Shown piece after piece: positions 1 through 11,850 of a stretch of DNA of 64,000 nucleotides. The stretch is from Chondrosia reniformis (lineage: Eukaryota; Porifera; Demospongiae; Chondrillida; Chondrillidae): assembly GCA_947172415.1 (NCBI GenBank), contig OX359198.1, positions 1,147,401-1,211,400 of the forward strand, written 5' to 3'. How positions within the stretch are numbered: the first letter of the stretch is position 1; the number at the start of each line of letters is the position of its first letter. A program made the position numbers and the translations under genes. The notes beneath the pieces are model-generated. The model made no database searches. It saw only the letters and a program-made list of their open reading frames with translations, and was not told where the DNA came from.

Positions 1-194
1 CCACAATCAGACTTTTAAAGCTTAAAGCACCATCCTTTTAATCCAAGATATGCACTGTTTGATTCAGTAATTATTATTTTTGATAGAGAGCCCCTATCAA
101 CTGTTACTATGCAGTTAACCATGATATGAGGTGAATGTGGTTTTATTGTCACTTGTGTCTCCTCCCTCCCTCCCTCCTTTGTGTTGTGTTATAG

Positions 195-975
195 AGTTAG
201 AGAGTTGACAGCTAATAAAATTGGAAGTCTCATCCGAATTAGTGGACAGGTTGTGAGGACCCATCCGGTACACCCTGAACTTGTGTCCGGTCACTTTCGC
301 TGTCTAGAGTGTCAGACAGAAATACCAAATGTTGAACAAGAGTTTAAATACACTCAAGTAAGGACCATCTTGGGAGTATATAGATGCCATTTTTGGAGAA
401 ATTGTAGATGTATAGTGTAGCCTGTATATTATAGGGAGTATTTGAGAGATAAAGTGTAGTAGTTTTTATATATACAGATGGTCTTTACATACAGGTGGTC
501 TTTATATACAGGTGGTCTTTATATACAGGTGGTCTTTATATACAGATGGTCTTTATATAAAGGCGGTCTTTATATACAGATGTTCTTTGTATGTAGGTTG
601 AGCTATATGTGAAATGATGGATGGAATTTATCTGTGAAATTACGTATTATTTATTTGTTAAGTATGTTTATCTAAACTTCCCCTCCTTCTCTCCACCAGC
701 CAACACTATGTCGCAATCCAGTCTGTCCAAACAGAAAGTTTCTTTCTGGACATCAGCAGGTCCAAGTTTGTAGACTTTCAGAAGCTGCGTGTTCAAGAAC
801 TCCAGCAAGAGCTCCCTCGAGGTAGCATTCCACGCAGTCTGGAGGTGATCCTGAGAGCTGAGGCAGTGGATCTAGCCCAACCGGGAGACAAGTCGGACTT
901 TATTGGTACTCTTGTAGTGGTACCAGATGTCAGTCAACTTCGAGTGGCCAGAACACAATCTGAACCTTCCCAGAG
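195..975 (+). pseudogene. MCM6 5' fragment 1 (exons 3 and 4 only in window)
   Basis: Exon 3 (195-357) encodes the MCM N-terminal region, including [19 protein letters not shown] and the first CxxC of the zinc finger. Exon 4 is at 700-975. It is 2 bp shorter than the same exon in the intact gene because of a small deletion just after the [10 protein letters not shown] stretch, and this shifts the frame. Exons 1 and 2 of this copy lie off the left edge. No later MCM6 exon follows: the sequence runs through part of intron 4 to the duplication join near 1283. The AAA+ ATPase half is therefore absent, and this copy is a pseudogene left by the tandem duplication. Confidence 0.9.
474..598. repeat. 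17-bp minisatellite in MCM6 intron 3, copy 1
   Basis: About six to seven units of gtggtctttatatacag. The same array is much longer in fragment 2 (20371-20730) and intermediate in the intact gene (40164-40290). Confidence 0.9.
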
Positions 976-1419
976 GTACACCTCAAGATTGAGTGTCCAC
1001 ACTTACATTGACTGATGTATGGTACATAATTAATAGATAATTGTATTTCATACCAAGTTTCATACCGTATATGGGGATTGAATGTGTGTGTCTAAGTAAT
1101 GGAAAATTGTGAGTTTTGTCTGCGTCAGCAATCTTTTGATTTAACATCTCAGTAAATCCGTATACTAGTCCATACGTACACCTTAATTGAGCTTCATCAG
1201 CATTCTTTTACCATAATATGTACTTATACCTGTAATATTTGGATATGTACATCACAATCTATTACCCTCACATTCGATATTTGTGTCAATGCAATTATAT
1301 ACATAGAATATATCATTCTTCCATTATAATGACATTCATAGCATGGGAGTAGTGGTCACATGACATGGAAGAGAGAGGGACCAAGAAAGACAAAGATTCT
1401 CAAGGTCATCGATGAAGGG

Positions 1420-1545
1420 TGGAATTCCCTGAAACAGCCGTCTGGCCCAGTGGAAAAGAGAAGACTCCTCATTCAAAGCTCTCCCAAAGTTTAGTTCCCT
1501 ATAGGCCTTTACTCTAAATAGCATGTAAGAATAATGATGTATTGA
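1420..1545 (+). repeat. Dispersed MITE/SINE-like repeat (family R1)
   Basis: Family hallmarks are ctgtctggcccagtggag, then ctcatccaaagctctc, then ggtttagttccctatagg and catgtaagaaaaatg. Other members lie near 7015-7170, 21530-21690, 25917-26060, 43720-43810, 47545-47640, 51295-51400, 51685-51780, 52270-52420 and 60590-60740. Reverse-complement members are near 45890-45990 and 58560-58690. Most are 90-160 bp with ragged ends. No protein is encoded and no clear terminal repeat was seen, so the class (SINE or MITE) is undecided. Confidence 0.8.
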
Positions 1546-1584
1546 TTATTCATGAAATACGAATAGAGCACACAAGAGACTGAC

Positions 1585-3338
1585 CTGTCACTCATTCCAA
1601 GTCCTCTGAGGAAGGAGTGAAGAGCATTTCCAGTCGGCTCAGGAGTGCTTGTTTGAGGGGGAGCTACATTGCTCTGTACATCACTTGAGGGATCAGTCAC
1701 AGAATTCTGATATACACATGTAAAGTGACTATCACTGCGTTCTTCTCTGTCGGTCTGATGCATTGCACACGTACATAATTAATATTGTTAGACACTGCAT
1801 GGTGTATATGTACATGTATATTGTCTGTTAAAAATTATCAATAAACAAATGTATTATTACGTATATATATCACACAGAGATATTGAACTCAAATAACAAA
1901 ATTGTCTATAAATCACAATTAAATTTTACTTCAGCAACAGCTAGCGCTTTGGTATGACATAGGCTCATTTTCCAATTGATGTACTGTGTTCAATTGTGCA
2001 TGTGTAAAGTAGCATAAACAATTTGAAATTCACGGTCTACTGCACTCACTCGCCAGTTTATAACTAGATAGGGTATAGTAACAGAGCCTCACTGGCCACC
2101 ACTTAAAAAGAGCTGTCTCCAGACCTGATGTGCCTGCATAAGTTTGTGTATTGAATTTGATTAGGATTGATCTGGATTGGATAACACAGCTTTCATGCAG
2201 TGATCATCCAGTCATACAATCACCCATACATATAAAGGATGTAGTTTATACCAAATTCCTTGCTTTGACTGTTTGGTCCACATGTGTTGCTTGTTACCAT
2301 AGTAACATGCACATGTGACATTGTGTTGCCACAGCTTACACAATGGTTTGTTCCTCTCTGGTGGCTCAGCCATTTTGGATGGTGCCACAGTTTTGTTGGA
2401 CAGATAAGGACCAGTTAGCAGGTCACACCAGCTCTCAGTATATCCACCCACTCACTTTCAAGGCTGCTATCTTCTTCCTTCTCTCTTCTGAATTGAACAT
2501 GGGCTTGCTAGAGGGCTCGGTGACAGATGGTTTGGGTGGAATCTGATGAGGCTGGGACTGACCATCGTTGGAAGGAATAAAGGCCACTTCGGTTCTTTGC
2601 TGAATACGCTTGCATTCATTGTAGTTCTGGCGTCGGATTGCCTCCAGTTTCTCCAAGTATTCCTGGAACAATAGAAAGAACACATACACTTACAAGTCAG
2701 TAGAGACAATTATAGAGATAATTCGTAGTAAAAATCATCAGAAAGCTCAAGTTTACCACTGTGCTATAAGGCCTTTTCGGAGAATACCACTCCTCATCAG
2801 TAGCACTGGGTAACAATTCTTTAGAGTAACCAAGCTACCAATTCTTTATCTCTCGACAAAGGATTGGCTGAAACACATTTTAAAAACGTCAAACCTAAAA
2901 CTCAGAAAACTCTATAACCAACATCAATATTATTATGTAGGCTAAATAGTATGAACAAGGAAATTATACTCAATTATAGAGATACTCATATGAGTCCTAA
3001 AGTTAGAACTTGGATGTGGTACTTATATAAATACAGTACACTGCATTACCAGACTAGTAAACTGTTATATGTATATGGGTCTCCACTTACTCTCTCAGCT
3101 CTTCCCTAATTGCTTTAGCAGCTGGTGCTGATGGCTGGTAGCTGACCAACCTGGCCTTGTCCACTTGTGGGTGTGGTTTACTGGCCACACCCACTGGTTC
3201 ACCCCATATACCCATGGCTCTGGCCCTGTTGGCTGCAGCTTCCTGTTTCCTCTTTACAAACTCTTGAACTGCATCTTGTCCATCCGGTTTAATGATTTCC
3301 GGTTTTGGTGGCTCTATATCTTCCCTTTGTTCTCCTCT
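1585..3338 (-). pseudogene. NEK1-like internal gene fragment, unit A
   Basis: Three antisense exon-like blocks with splice signals are visible. Block a (3091-3338) contains EFVKRKQEAAANRARAMG. Block b (2456-2662) contains EYLEKLEAIRRQNYNECKRI and SEERRKKIAALK. Block c (1585-1754) is low in recognisable features. Blocks a and b resemble the basic coiled-coil segment after the kinase domain of NEK1 (QRKREAMQNKARAEG, then YLEKLRQIRLQNFNERQ). No kinase exon is present: receptor gene A lies directly upstream, and the duplication join removes the 3' end. Splice phase between blocks a and b does not match cleanly, which fits a broken relic, although a missed small exon is possible. Confidence 0.6.
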
Positions 3339-3344
3339 CTACAG

Positions 3345-4440
3345 ATGTCACAATAAGATTTTAGCTCGCATACACAAGACATGAAATAGAGTGGTAATGT
3401 TACAGAAATCAAATATTTCTATATAGTTAATGTTACAAAAAAAATTCAATCTTGTGAAATTCAATTATAATTGTCCTTTTTGCACTTTCAGTTATATGTA
3501 ATCATAAAATGTGACAGACATATATAGTTAGTAGAATGTGGTGTTAGGATGTTTGAGTTGTTAGGAGATTCTGTTGTCCAAGAAACTATAAACATTGAGT
3601 ACACACACAAGCTACATATCCTGCCGGAAGGATATTAGAGCCTGCCTTTCCATTTGTTCACCAAACACACAAATTCAAGACATACAACCTTAAGCTGAGA
3701 CTATATGTACAACTGCTACACTTATGGTTAGAATTTTTTAGGTTAGAATTTTTGAAATACGTAGTCATGTAATGTTATTTCTGTGCACAGCTAGTCTTTA
3801 GATACAAATCTTACAACTATATAGTAATCATTCCTACAGGTGTACTACGTATATTGACTTACTGAGCATCATCAACGTGCACACTTATACAATTTAAAAC
3901 AGAAATTCTGACATTTAGACCTGATTGTATGAGTGTATGAGTGTTGCTTATGCTCAAATATATGTATCTTCCATATTCACTATGAACACAATAAATACCC
4001 TTGCTTCTTCACTATAGAAAGACACTACATCCCTTCATATAAGGGCAGCTAATAGAAATAGCTGACACTATGACCATATAAATATTCATACATTCTCATT
4101 TAATGAAGCCACACCCCTACACACTGGTATATGTACACTGGCCCCAAAGGAGGATTCTGTTGCTACAGACAGAGACAGAGCTAACCTATTGGGAGTTGGC
4201 AGAGCCAAAGGGGAGAGTAACATTTTAGACTAAGGGAAATTTCAACTAGGACCAGTTACAGATATAGAAAGACCAGGAAGTTATATTAATGGTGAGTTAA
4301 TGGAAAGCTAATTTAACTGGCAAATGTTAAGAATAATTCCCAACAGAACTTACACACTATTAGTTCACATGAACTAAAGAAACTAACCATATGTGGAATA
4401 GAAAGTAATTAATGAAGACATTAGATGAAAGTGAATTATC
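3345..4440. other. Non-coding stretch between NEK1-like fragment and receptor gene A
   Basis: No convincing exon was seen on either strand. The stretch is AT-rich and almost identical to 23240-24300 in unit B. It should hold the promoter and signal-peptide exon of receptor gene A, but I could not identify either. Confidence 0.6.
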
Positions 4441-4489
4441 TTAACATCTTTTTCCAATTAGTGGTTCACAGTAATGTTATCCTCGGTAA

Positions 4490-6795
4490 AGGTACTAGTG
4501 TTCTTGGGTAACACTTGGAACAAATGTTACACTTGTCTGTACAGTCACAGAAATGCCTAATAATGCCGCGCCTACGTACATATTCATGTGGAGCTGTCCT
4601 AATGGACAGACATGCAACACTGAAAGTAACATCTTGACCATACCTGTTGTCAGTACAAATGATGGAGGAGAATATTCTTGCACAGTTTCACTACTGATTA
4701 ATAACACGGGTACATTTAAAAGTTTTAAATTTACATTCACTGTTGCAGTACCAAGTGAGCTGCCATTTTACTTGTGTACTGTTCTACTTGCATGTCATTA
4801 CTATACAATACATGTGGAGTTCAGATCACATGAAAAGCTACAATGTCTCATGCCTTACACACAGATGTAACTCCTACAACACAGATGTAATTCCTACAAT
4901 GCAGATGGATGTAACTCCTACAACACAGATGGATGTAACTCCTACAACACTCAGTGTCCAAACATCCACTCGTCCATTTAGTACTCCTCCATCACATGGC
5001 AGTAACAGCCAGCATGTCACACCAACTGGTACAGCACTGTATACCCATATATATACTAACTGTATATTCCACTGTATATCCACATACTATATACGTATAT
5101 ATATATAAAGTAAATAAAAAACATTTACAAAAATGATGTTAGAAGTAGTAATGGCAGTGTTCACTAATACATCTGCAAAAAGTATTGAAACAAGACACTG
5201 ATTATATGATAAGGCTAATCATACAGAAGTTGCATATATACTGAAATTTAAGTAACTTAACCATACACTTCTGTGTTTGGGCGCACTAACCTTAAGTAGG
5301 AATGGTGCGCCCAAACACAGAAGTGTATGGTTAAGTTACTTAAATTTCAGTATATATGCAACTTCTGTATGATTAGCCTTATCATATAATCAGTGTTCTT
5401 GTTTCGATACTTTTTGCAGATGTATTAGTGAACACTGCCATTACTACTTCTAACATCATTTTTGTAAATGTTTTTTATTTACTTGTATTCCCCCTTTTTT
5501 CCTCTTAATATTACTTGTTTTAAATTGATTTGAAAGTTTTCTTGGCGAAGATCTCAAAATAACGTCTTAGACAAGAGAAATATGCCGAAAACCATGATCT
5601 CTTAATTAAAAAATGGCGTCCGAGAAGACCACAATTTTCGCTCTTCACAATTAACATGCTTATTGTAGAGCGCATTCAGATTTAGGGCTGTCTATTCCCT
5701 AGTTCCGAAATATTTATGACGATTTATAACTAGTACGTGCCCGCATAAGTTCGCATATTAGCGCTAGTCTATTCAATAAAAGAAGAAGAAGAAGAAAAAA
5801 TGAATTTTGGAAGTGGGTCTATTCCTAGTTAGCCGCTTTTTGAACGCTATAGAGCGTGTAGAGCGTCGAAACATGTTTTGGCATTTAGGAAAGCGTGCAT
5901 TAATCGCTGCAAATAACCGAATATAACCGAAAATCGCTTCGTTGGCGATTTATGAGGTGTTGATTGCTAATACATTGGATAGGGCGGCCATTTTTTTTTC
6001 CGGCCATTCCTACTTAGAGAGTACTACCGTACTCTCTGATATATATATATGTGAACACAAATTATATATATTTGTGTTCATTTGAGCCATTATTACACAA
6101 TCCTATGATAGTCCATCCAGAATATGTAAATATCGTATTTTCCTCTTTATATACGTAGATAACACCATTGCTTTAGCAGTAACTATAACAGTTGTGGTTG
6201 TGCTTATCACAATCCTAACAGTTCTCTTCCTATAGTGACAATGATAGTGATATGCAAAAGAAAGTGGTCAAAGAAGCACACTCTAGGTTCAGCATCTCCT
6301 GGGCCAACAGAGGGAGGTTACAGCCTTGTACATAATGGTCCCAGTAATCCTAGTGTATACTTAAATATGACAGCTACAGACCCTCCACAAAATGGCCGCG
6401 CCTCTCAGCCAGTTGGCACCTCATACTATGCTACTCCATATATGGACAGGCGAGTGGGGGATGATGGGACAGAGTCCTACTACTCCACCACATACGCAGA
6501 AATTGGAGAATTGGACTTGACAGATGAATCTGGTAAAAAGTCACCAAAATTCCCTCCCTAGCAGATCTACGAGATGGAACACAACTCTCATCACTCTCCC
6601 AATGTCACTGTCACACTCAAGGATACCGACAATCACCTCTATGCTAAACCAGATGTGAATAAGAAGAAAAACACAACTGTAGAACCCGTGGAATCCTTCT
6701 ACAGCCAGCCTTACACAATGGAGGACATGTTTGGAGAACCTACTGCGTGGAACTTTCCTCCAATGATGCATCTTCTACTGTACCTCAGGAAATGA
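4490..6795 (+). pseudogene. Ig-domain transmembrane receptor, gene A, unit A copy (damaged)
   Basis: The Ig exon ends at 4754 and shows VTLVCTVTEMP, FMWSCPNGQTC and GGEYSCTVS, the two cysteines and DxGxYxC core of an Ig fold. A Thr/Ser-rich stalk exon lies at 4885-5028. The transmembrane and tail exon starts at 6159. The tail has several tyrosine sites (GGYSLV, YATPYMD, TTYAEI, HLYAKP). Against the unit B copy this copy carries a 0.9-kb mobile-element insertion in the intron before the membrane exon, a 2-bp shift inside the membrane segment, and an in-frame stop near 6559-6561. It therefore looks non-functional. The N-terminal start is unresolved in both copies, because the frame changes near 4495-4510 unless a downstream acceptor is used. 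Confidence 0.7.
5108..6034. mobile_element. Composite fold-back DNA transposon insertion in receptor gene A
   Basis: Absent from the same site in unit B (near 24957), where flanking TATATA runs meet directly. The left part is a near-perfect inverted repeat of about 180 bp per arm (5108-5286 and 5305-5484) around an 18-nt loop. The loop holds aagtaggaatgg, and the complementary ccattcctactt sits at 6004-6015, suggesting a terminal-inverted-repeat element of about 0.72 kb (5293-6016) with a duplicated left end. No transposase was seen. The right-end sequence (ggcggccat, then ctctctgata) recurs at 45480-45575. Confidence 0.75.
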
Positions 6796-7698
6796 GGCAG
6801 GAGACACACAATTTAATCAAACAAGTTTCTGATTTGGAAAGCTTTTATACAGCAGTAGCAAAACCAAAGTGAATAAAAAGATTTAAAAATCAGTATATGT
6901 ATATACGCATCACCCAGAAGATTGTTCTTAGAGTGAAAGTGTCACAATCACTGCAACACTTTGCCTCTTTGGGCTTCTATCAAGAAGAAGCTAAAGACTT
7001 CAAGGATCACTAATGAAGGGTGGAATTCCCAGAAACAGCTGTCTGGCCCAGTGGAGAAAGGAAGAAAAGAATCCTAACTGTATCCTCATCCAAAGCTCTA
7101 TAGGTTTGCCCTAAGTCCATTAGTCTAGTTAGTCTATATTCATTGGTATATATGTGTTTCCTATATGATAACCATGATGTGTTTAGATATACTGTACCAT
7201 TAGGAATATTAATCTCTTAATGACACTAGCAAATCCATTAAGGGATAGCATAAAAAGCTAACAAATCTATTAAGAGCTAGCATACACAAGCGTGACAAAC
7301 AGTCCTTTGAGACTGCTAACTGACACTAGAGGCTACACAGGTAACCACAAAGCACTATGTGCTAAAGACCCACCTTTTTCCTTAAAGTGGTTTTACTTCA
7401 AAGTACATCTTCACTTAATAGAACAGAGAACAAATGGAAATGAGTATATTAAAGCCAATCAAGTAGGCACAGAACACAGTCTCCTTCTAGAGAGCAAGAT
7501 TGAAAGGAAGCAAATTAAAGATATAGGATCTTCTGGCTGGATAACTGCTTCAGTGAGAGTATAAGAAGGCAGGTTTGGGGTCAAAATAGACACATCCATT
7601 TCTCTAATTTTTATGTAACCTTCTGCCTTTCTGGGAGAGTTTAGATGACATGAAGAATATTCTCTTTACAGTAGGCATGCTCACTGCAGTACTATCAA

Positions 7699-7968
7699 GT
7701 GGGTCCATATGTACAGGTGCTCCATATATGGTGGGTCCATATGTACAGGCACTCCATATATGGTGGGTCCATATGTACAGGCACTCCATATATGGTGGGT
7801 CCATATGTACAGGTGCTCCATATATGGTGGGTCCATATGTACAGGCACTCCATATATGGTGGGTCCATATGTACAGGTGCTCCATATATGGTGGGTCCAT
7901 ATGTACGGGCACTCCATATATGGTGGGTCCATATGTACAGGCACTCCATATATGGTGGGTTCATATGT
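7699..7968. repeat. 32-bp minisatellite filling intron 1 of receptor gene B, unit A
   Basis: About eight units, each reading gtgggtccatatgtacagg and then a gctccatatatg-like half. The first unit starts exactly at the exon 1 splice donor (caa/gtgggt). The 32-bp period is open in several frames on both strands, producing spurious ORFs. Confidence 0.95.
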
Positions 7969-9659
7969 ACAATTATTGTACCTGCCACTGCCAGAAGGCA
8001 GAAGTGTTGCATGCATTGTACGTATGTACATTGTATATGTAGCTGAGTCTCAAAATGGACATGTGGTAGACCAATCTGTATGTATTGATGGATACACTCA
8101 CAACACAACACTGGATTCTGGTGAAACTGTACAACTGGGGACAACTGTTATTCTAGTCTGTACAGTCACTGGAATACCTTATGGAGTACAAACTAGCTAC
8201 AGATGGACCTGCCCTCATGGAACATGTAATATTGGAAGTCATATCTTAAAAATCCCTCTTATCTCTACAAGTGATGAAGGAAACTATACCTGTACTGTAC
8301 TGGCTGATGGTATCAGTAAGAGTGCTGTATTTACATTCACTGCTGTACCACCAAGTGAGTTGTCATAACACTACATATAGTAACACATATAAGACAAGTC
8401 CCATCCCTCCATACTACAGATTCAGGTTTTATAGTTACTAGTCAGAACAGAATCCTTCACAATGAAACTGTCATTACTAACATCACAGAAATAGCAGGAG
8501 ACCAAGAGATAGGAGTGATAGAGTGTAGATCATACACTGATAGTATTGTTAGATGGTATAGACCTGGAATTGCCTTAACAACATCACCAACTGAAGATGT
8601 GTATTGGAGTGAAAATTGTTCAACAGCTACACTCTTTGTTAAGAGAACATCAAATAAAAGTGATGACTACAATTGTACTGATAATGATACAAATCATCAC
8701 ATCAACTTATATTTATCCAACAGTAAGTCCATAGTTACTTAGAATAAACATACACATGCTGTTTACATGTAAATTAAAATTTGTATATTTTATACAGATA
8801 CCTTACATATTATACCTACAATAACTTTATTGAGAGAGGGAGCAGGAAACCATTAATTTCGAATTCACAGTAAGTAGTGGAACTGGTAAATATGTCACAA
8901 GATATGATCGTCTAGATCTAGGAGTACCAGTTGAGGTTGGACATGTTCCGGTATCTAGTTATGGTAGACAGGTTTCTAGATCTCTGCCAGTAGTACCAGG
9001 TGGACTGTACAGGGTAAAGGTTTGGATTATTAGTGGACAACATATCAGTTCAGCACCAAATGAGGCTACTTATAGAGCTAAGTCAAGTGGTATGTACTGC
9101 AGAATTGTTAACTGATTATGAGTATACATACATATGTTAGGTAGAATACAAGCAAGTAAAGTGCGTATATTCAATATAAAACATTATTTCTTTACATACA
9201 GTACCAACTAAACCAAGACACCTCACAATCACAAGAGTGTTTCAAGATGGTGTTGAACTGAATTGGATACCTCCAAGAGAACCCAATGGAGAACTACACT
9301 ATATCATCCAGTATGGTTCCAACACAACCAACACAACCAGTAACCTGACCTACTACAGCTTGACAGGACTAGTGAATGATACAACATACAACATTACAGT
9401 GATGGCCGTGAACTCAGCTGGGAGTAATACTAGTGATGTGATGGGATACAAGCATTTTGAAGTTTATGGCTTAACATCCACTCTCACACCATCACCAAGT
9501 ACAGTGATAGGGAATAGTGCTAGTGATGTGATGGGGTATATAGGTTCAAGATTCGTATATACTACTGATATACATATATATATATATATATATATTTACA
9601 ACAAACACAAATTATTATATAGACGGTAGACTTCTGCAGTCTGCCAATGTCCTTATTAT

Positions 9660-10200
9660 CAACTGTTTACAATTCTTAAGACACTAATGTTAAGGTCAAG
9701 TTTTATATATGTACTATATAACCAAAAGAATTTCATATACGTACCTTTATAATAACATTAATTTACAATCCTTTATACTTAGTTATAGCCACATTTTATT
9801 TAGTCACTTCAGAGAACAGTCTTCATTGTTTGAAGCTATTATTACAGAAACCAGCCAATCCACATCTCTAGGCCTAGTGAATGATACTACATCAGAAAAT
9901 GGTTATTTGCACTTAGTGACATTGTTTTCCAGATAAGGTTTTTATATTGAATAGCTAATTAAAAACGTTAGTCTTCATTGCTACCTTAATAAAGCTGCTA
10001 CTACGTATTCTAAGAAATAATGTTGATAAAAGTACCTTAGATAAATCAGAATCTACGTACCTGAATAATATATTGTATTTAAATGTGCATATGTATTATT
10101 TGTAATACATCTTTTCCCAAAACAAACAACCATCTGCGTGTGTATATACAGTTGCAATTTATGAATTTTTTCAAATTCTGTCTCCCTCCAACTACGTATT
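9660..10200. other. Intron of receptor gene B before the membrane exon
   Basis: AT-rich sequence, except for a short Ser/Thr-rich stretch near 9840-9900 that may be a stalk exon. Nothing else was recognised. The matching region in unit B is 28860-29405. Confidence 0.5.
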
Positions 10201-10719
10201 TGACAGATGACAATTCACAAGACATGCCTATATCAGCTATATCTGGAACAGCTGTTGCAGTACTACTACTAGTGATTATCATCATTACAATAGTAGTACT
10301 CATCTTGTGTGTTAGTACAAGAAGGAAGAGGAACAACACTGGAAAGACACCACGCTATACTACTACAATTCACACAAGGAGCACATCTTTAGGAGGACCC
10401 ACAGGAGACTATGATGATGAGCCACAAGTCAAGGTAGCTCAACAACATACAGCTCAACACACAGCTCACACAACAACCTCCTTCTCTGTCTATGATGATA
10501 TTGACACTAAACCAGACAAGAGGAATGACATTGAACAGTTTGCTGATCCAATGTATGAAGATATGAAAAAGAGGAAAGAAAAGAACACAGCAAGTAGCTC
10601 ATCCAAGAGTGACCCTAAAGTAGAGACAGAGATCCATTCTGAAACAGTAGATCCATCACATCTTTATGCCACACCAGACAAGAGTAAGAAGAGGAAATCA
10701 AAGAAATTATAAGAAGTTG

Positions 10720-11400
10720 ACAACTCAGATCAGTTGTATGGTCAACCAAATAAGACTATAAGAAGAAAGATAAAAAAAGGAACTTCACATAAAAATTGGT
10801 TATTAAAATAAACACAATTAGATAACGAAAGTTGTATTCATTGCTAATTTACACAGATCTCACAGCCTATTACTCTAAATGTAGAAACTCCTCTTAGTTC
10901 ATATTTTGTAGAGTAGCTATAGGTTATTCTTAATAATCCAAAGGAAAAAGTACGTAGTCACACTGTGTTATATATACAATAACTTTAGACAAGCCTGCAA
11001 TATATAGATATTGTCTACTGATAAGCATGGCATACATATACGTACATATAGTTATTAAGGACTATCAAATGACAAAGAAAAAGACTCGGTCCGAGATTAC
11101 TAATGAATTCCCATGCACTGCACGTGATATGGTCTAGCTCAAGGAGAAGATGAACAAGACTGTCTCTTTATCCAAGACTCTGTAGCTTGTGTTTCAACTC
11201 ATACAACTAGGAAAGGAACTGTACATTATATGCATTCAGTACAACCACAAAACTGACCTTCCCACAGATACTGTAGTTACTGCACCTCAAGGTTCAATAC
11301 TGGACAGACAAGGAGAGATATATAGTAGTACGTACATCTAGAGCTGGCTGATGGGAATCAGTTATTGGTTTAACACAAGTGGTACACCTCTTTGGTGTGT
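10720..11400. other. Non-coding stretch 3' of receptor gene B
   Basis: Holds the probable 3' UTR of gene B, with an aataaa-like signal near 10806. A short cag-bounded block near 11270-11320 may be a stalk exon of the third receptor relic. No other gene was seen. Confidence 0.5.
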
Positions 11401-11407
11401 GGCTGGG

Positions 11408-11580
11408 CATCAGCTATTACAACACTAGTATATCATGAGAGGGGTGGGATCAATTAGAGATCCATCAGCTATTACAACACTAGTACGTATATCATGAGAG
11501 GGGTGGGGTCAATTAGAGATCCATCAGCTATTACAACACTAGTATATCATGAGAGGCCTAGAGAGAGGGTGGGGTCAATT
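11408..11580. repeat. About 53-bp tandem repeat, unit A (three copies)
   Basis: The unit contains catcagctattacaacacta and then tatcatgagaggggtgggg. Unit B has about six copies at 30600-30915. Confidence 0.85.
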
Positions 11581-11850
11581 CCATTTGAATGGTCGTTAAC
11601 AACTCTTAATGCTCTTATAAGTGAAACTGACTATACGTACGTATAGCATTAGATTGAGCATTCTTCACCAAAATGTAAAAGGTGTTACTCGTTTGCGAGT
11701 GCCGAGGAATGGATGAAAATGATGATGGCGAGAGGTGTTACTCATGTGTAGTGAGATGCCAATAGGAGTGCTTCAGTTTTCTGCCAAATATTAGACGGTA
11801 CACACATATACAAATTGATGTGTATAAGCATTGTTCCCTATTCTTATATA

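Larger units (their letters stand above)
7650..10712 (+). pseudogene. Ig/FN3 transmembrane receptor, gene B, unit A copy (one frame break)
   Basis: Exon 1 (7650-7698) encodes a signal peptide, MKNILFTVGMLTAVLS. Exon 2 (8043-8354) is an Ig domain (VILVCTVTG, YRWTCPHGTC, DEGNYTCTV). Exon 3 (8420-8722) is a second Ig-like segment with many N-glycosylation sites. Exon 4 (8798-9089) and exon 5 (from 9202 to about 9513) are FN3-like (ELNWIPPREPNG, TYNITVMAVNSAG). The last exon (10207-10712) gives a membrane helix (AVAVLLLVIIIITIVVLIL) and a lysine-rich tail with SVYDDI, PMYEDM and HLYATP sites. SVYDDI fits the ITIM pattern and YEDM fits a PI3K-type YxxM site. Exon 4 is 10 bp longer than in unit B, a net frame shift; the other exons are open. 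A small stalk exon near 9830-9900 is possible. Role inferred: surface recognition receptor; ligand unknown. Confidence 0.72.

Noticed and set aside
2212-2451. 79-residue minus-strand frame with several cysteines after NEK1-like block b
   Set aside because: It is frame-shifted between the two units and lacks a plausible acceptor, so it is probably intron.
7650-8046. Long periodic frames on both strands over the 32-bp array
   Set aside because: They follow the minisatellite period and are open in several frames at once; only the 49-nt signal-peptide exon and the downstream Ig exon have non-repeat coding signals.
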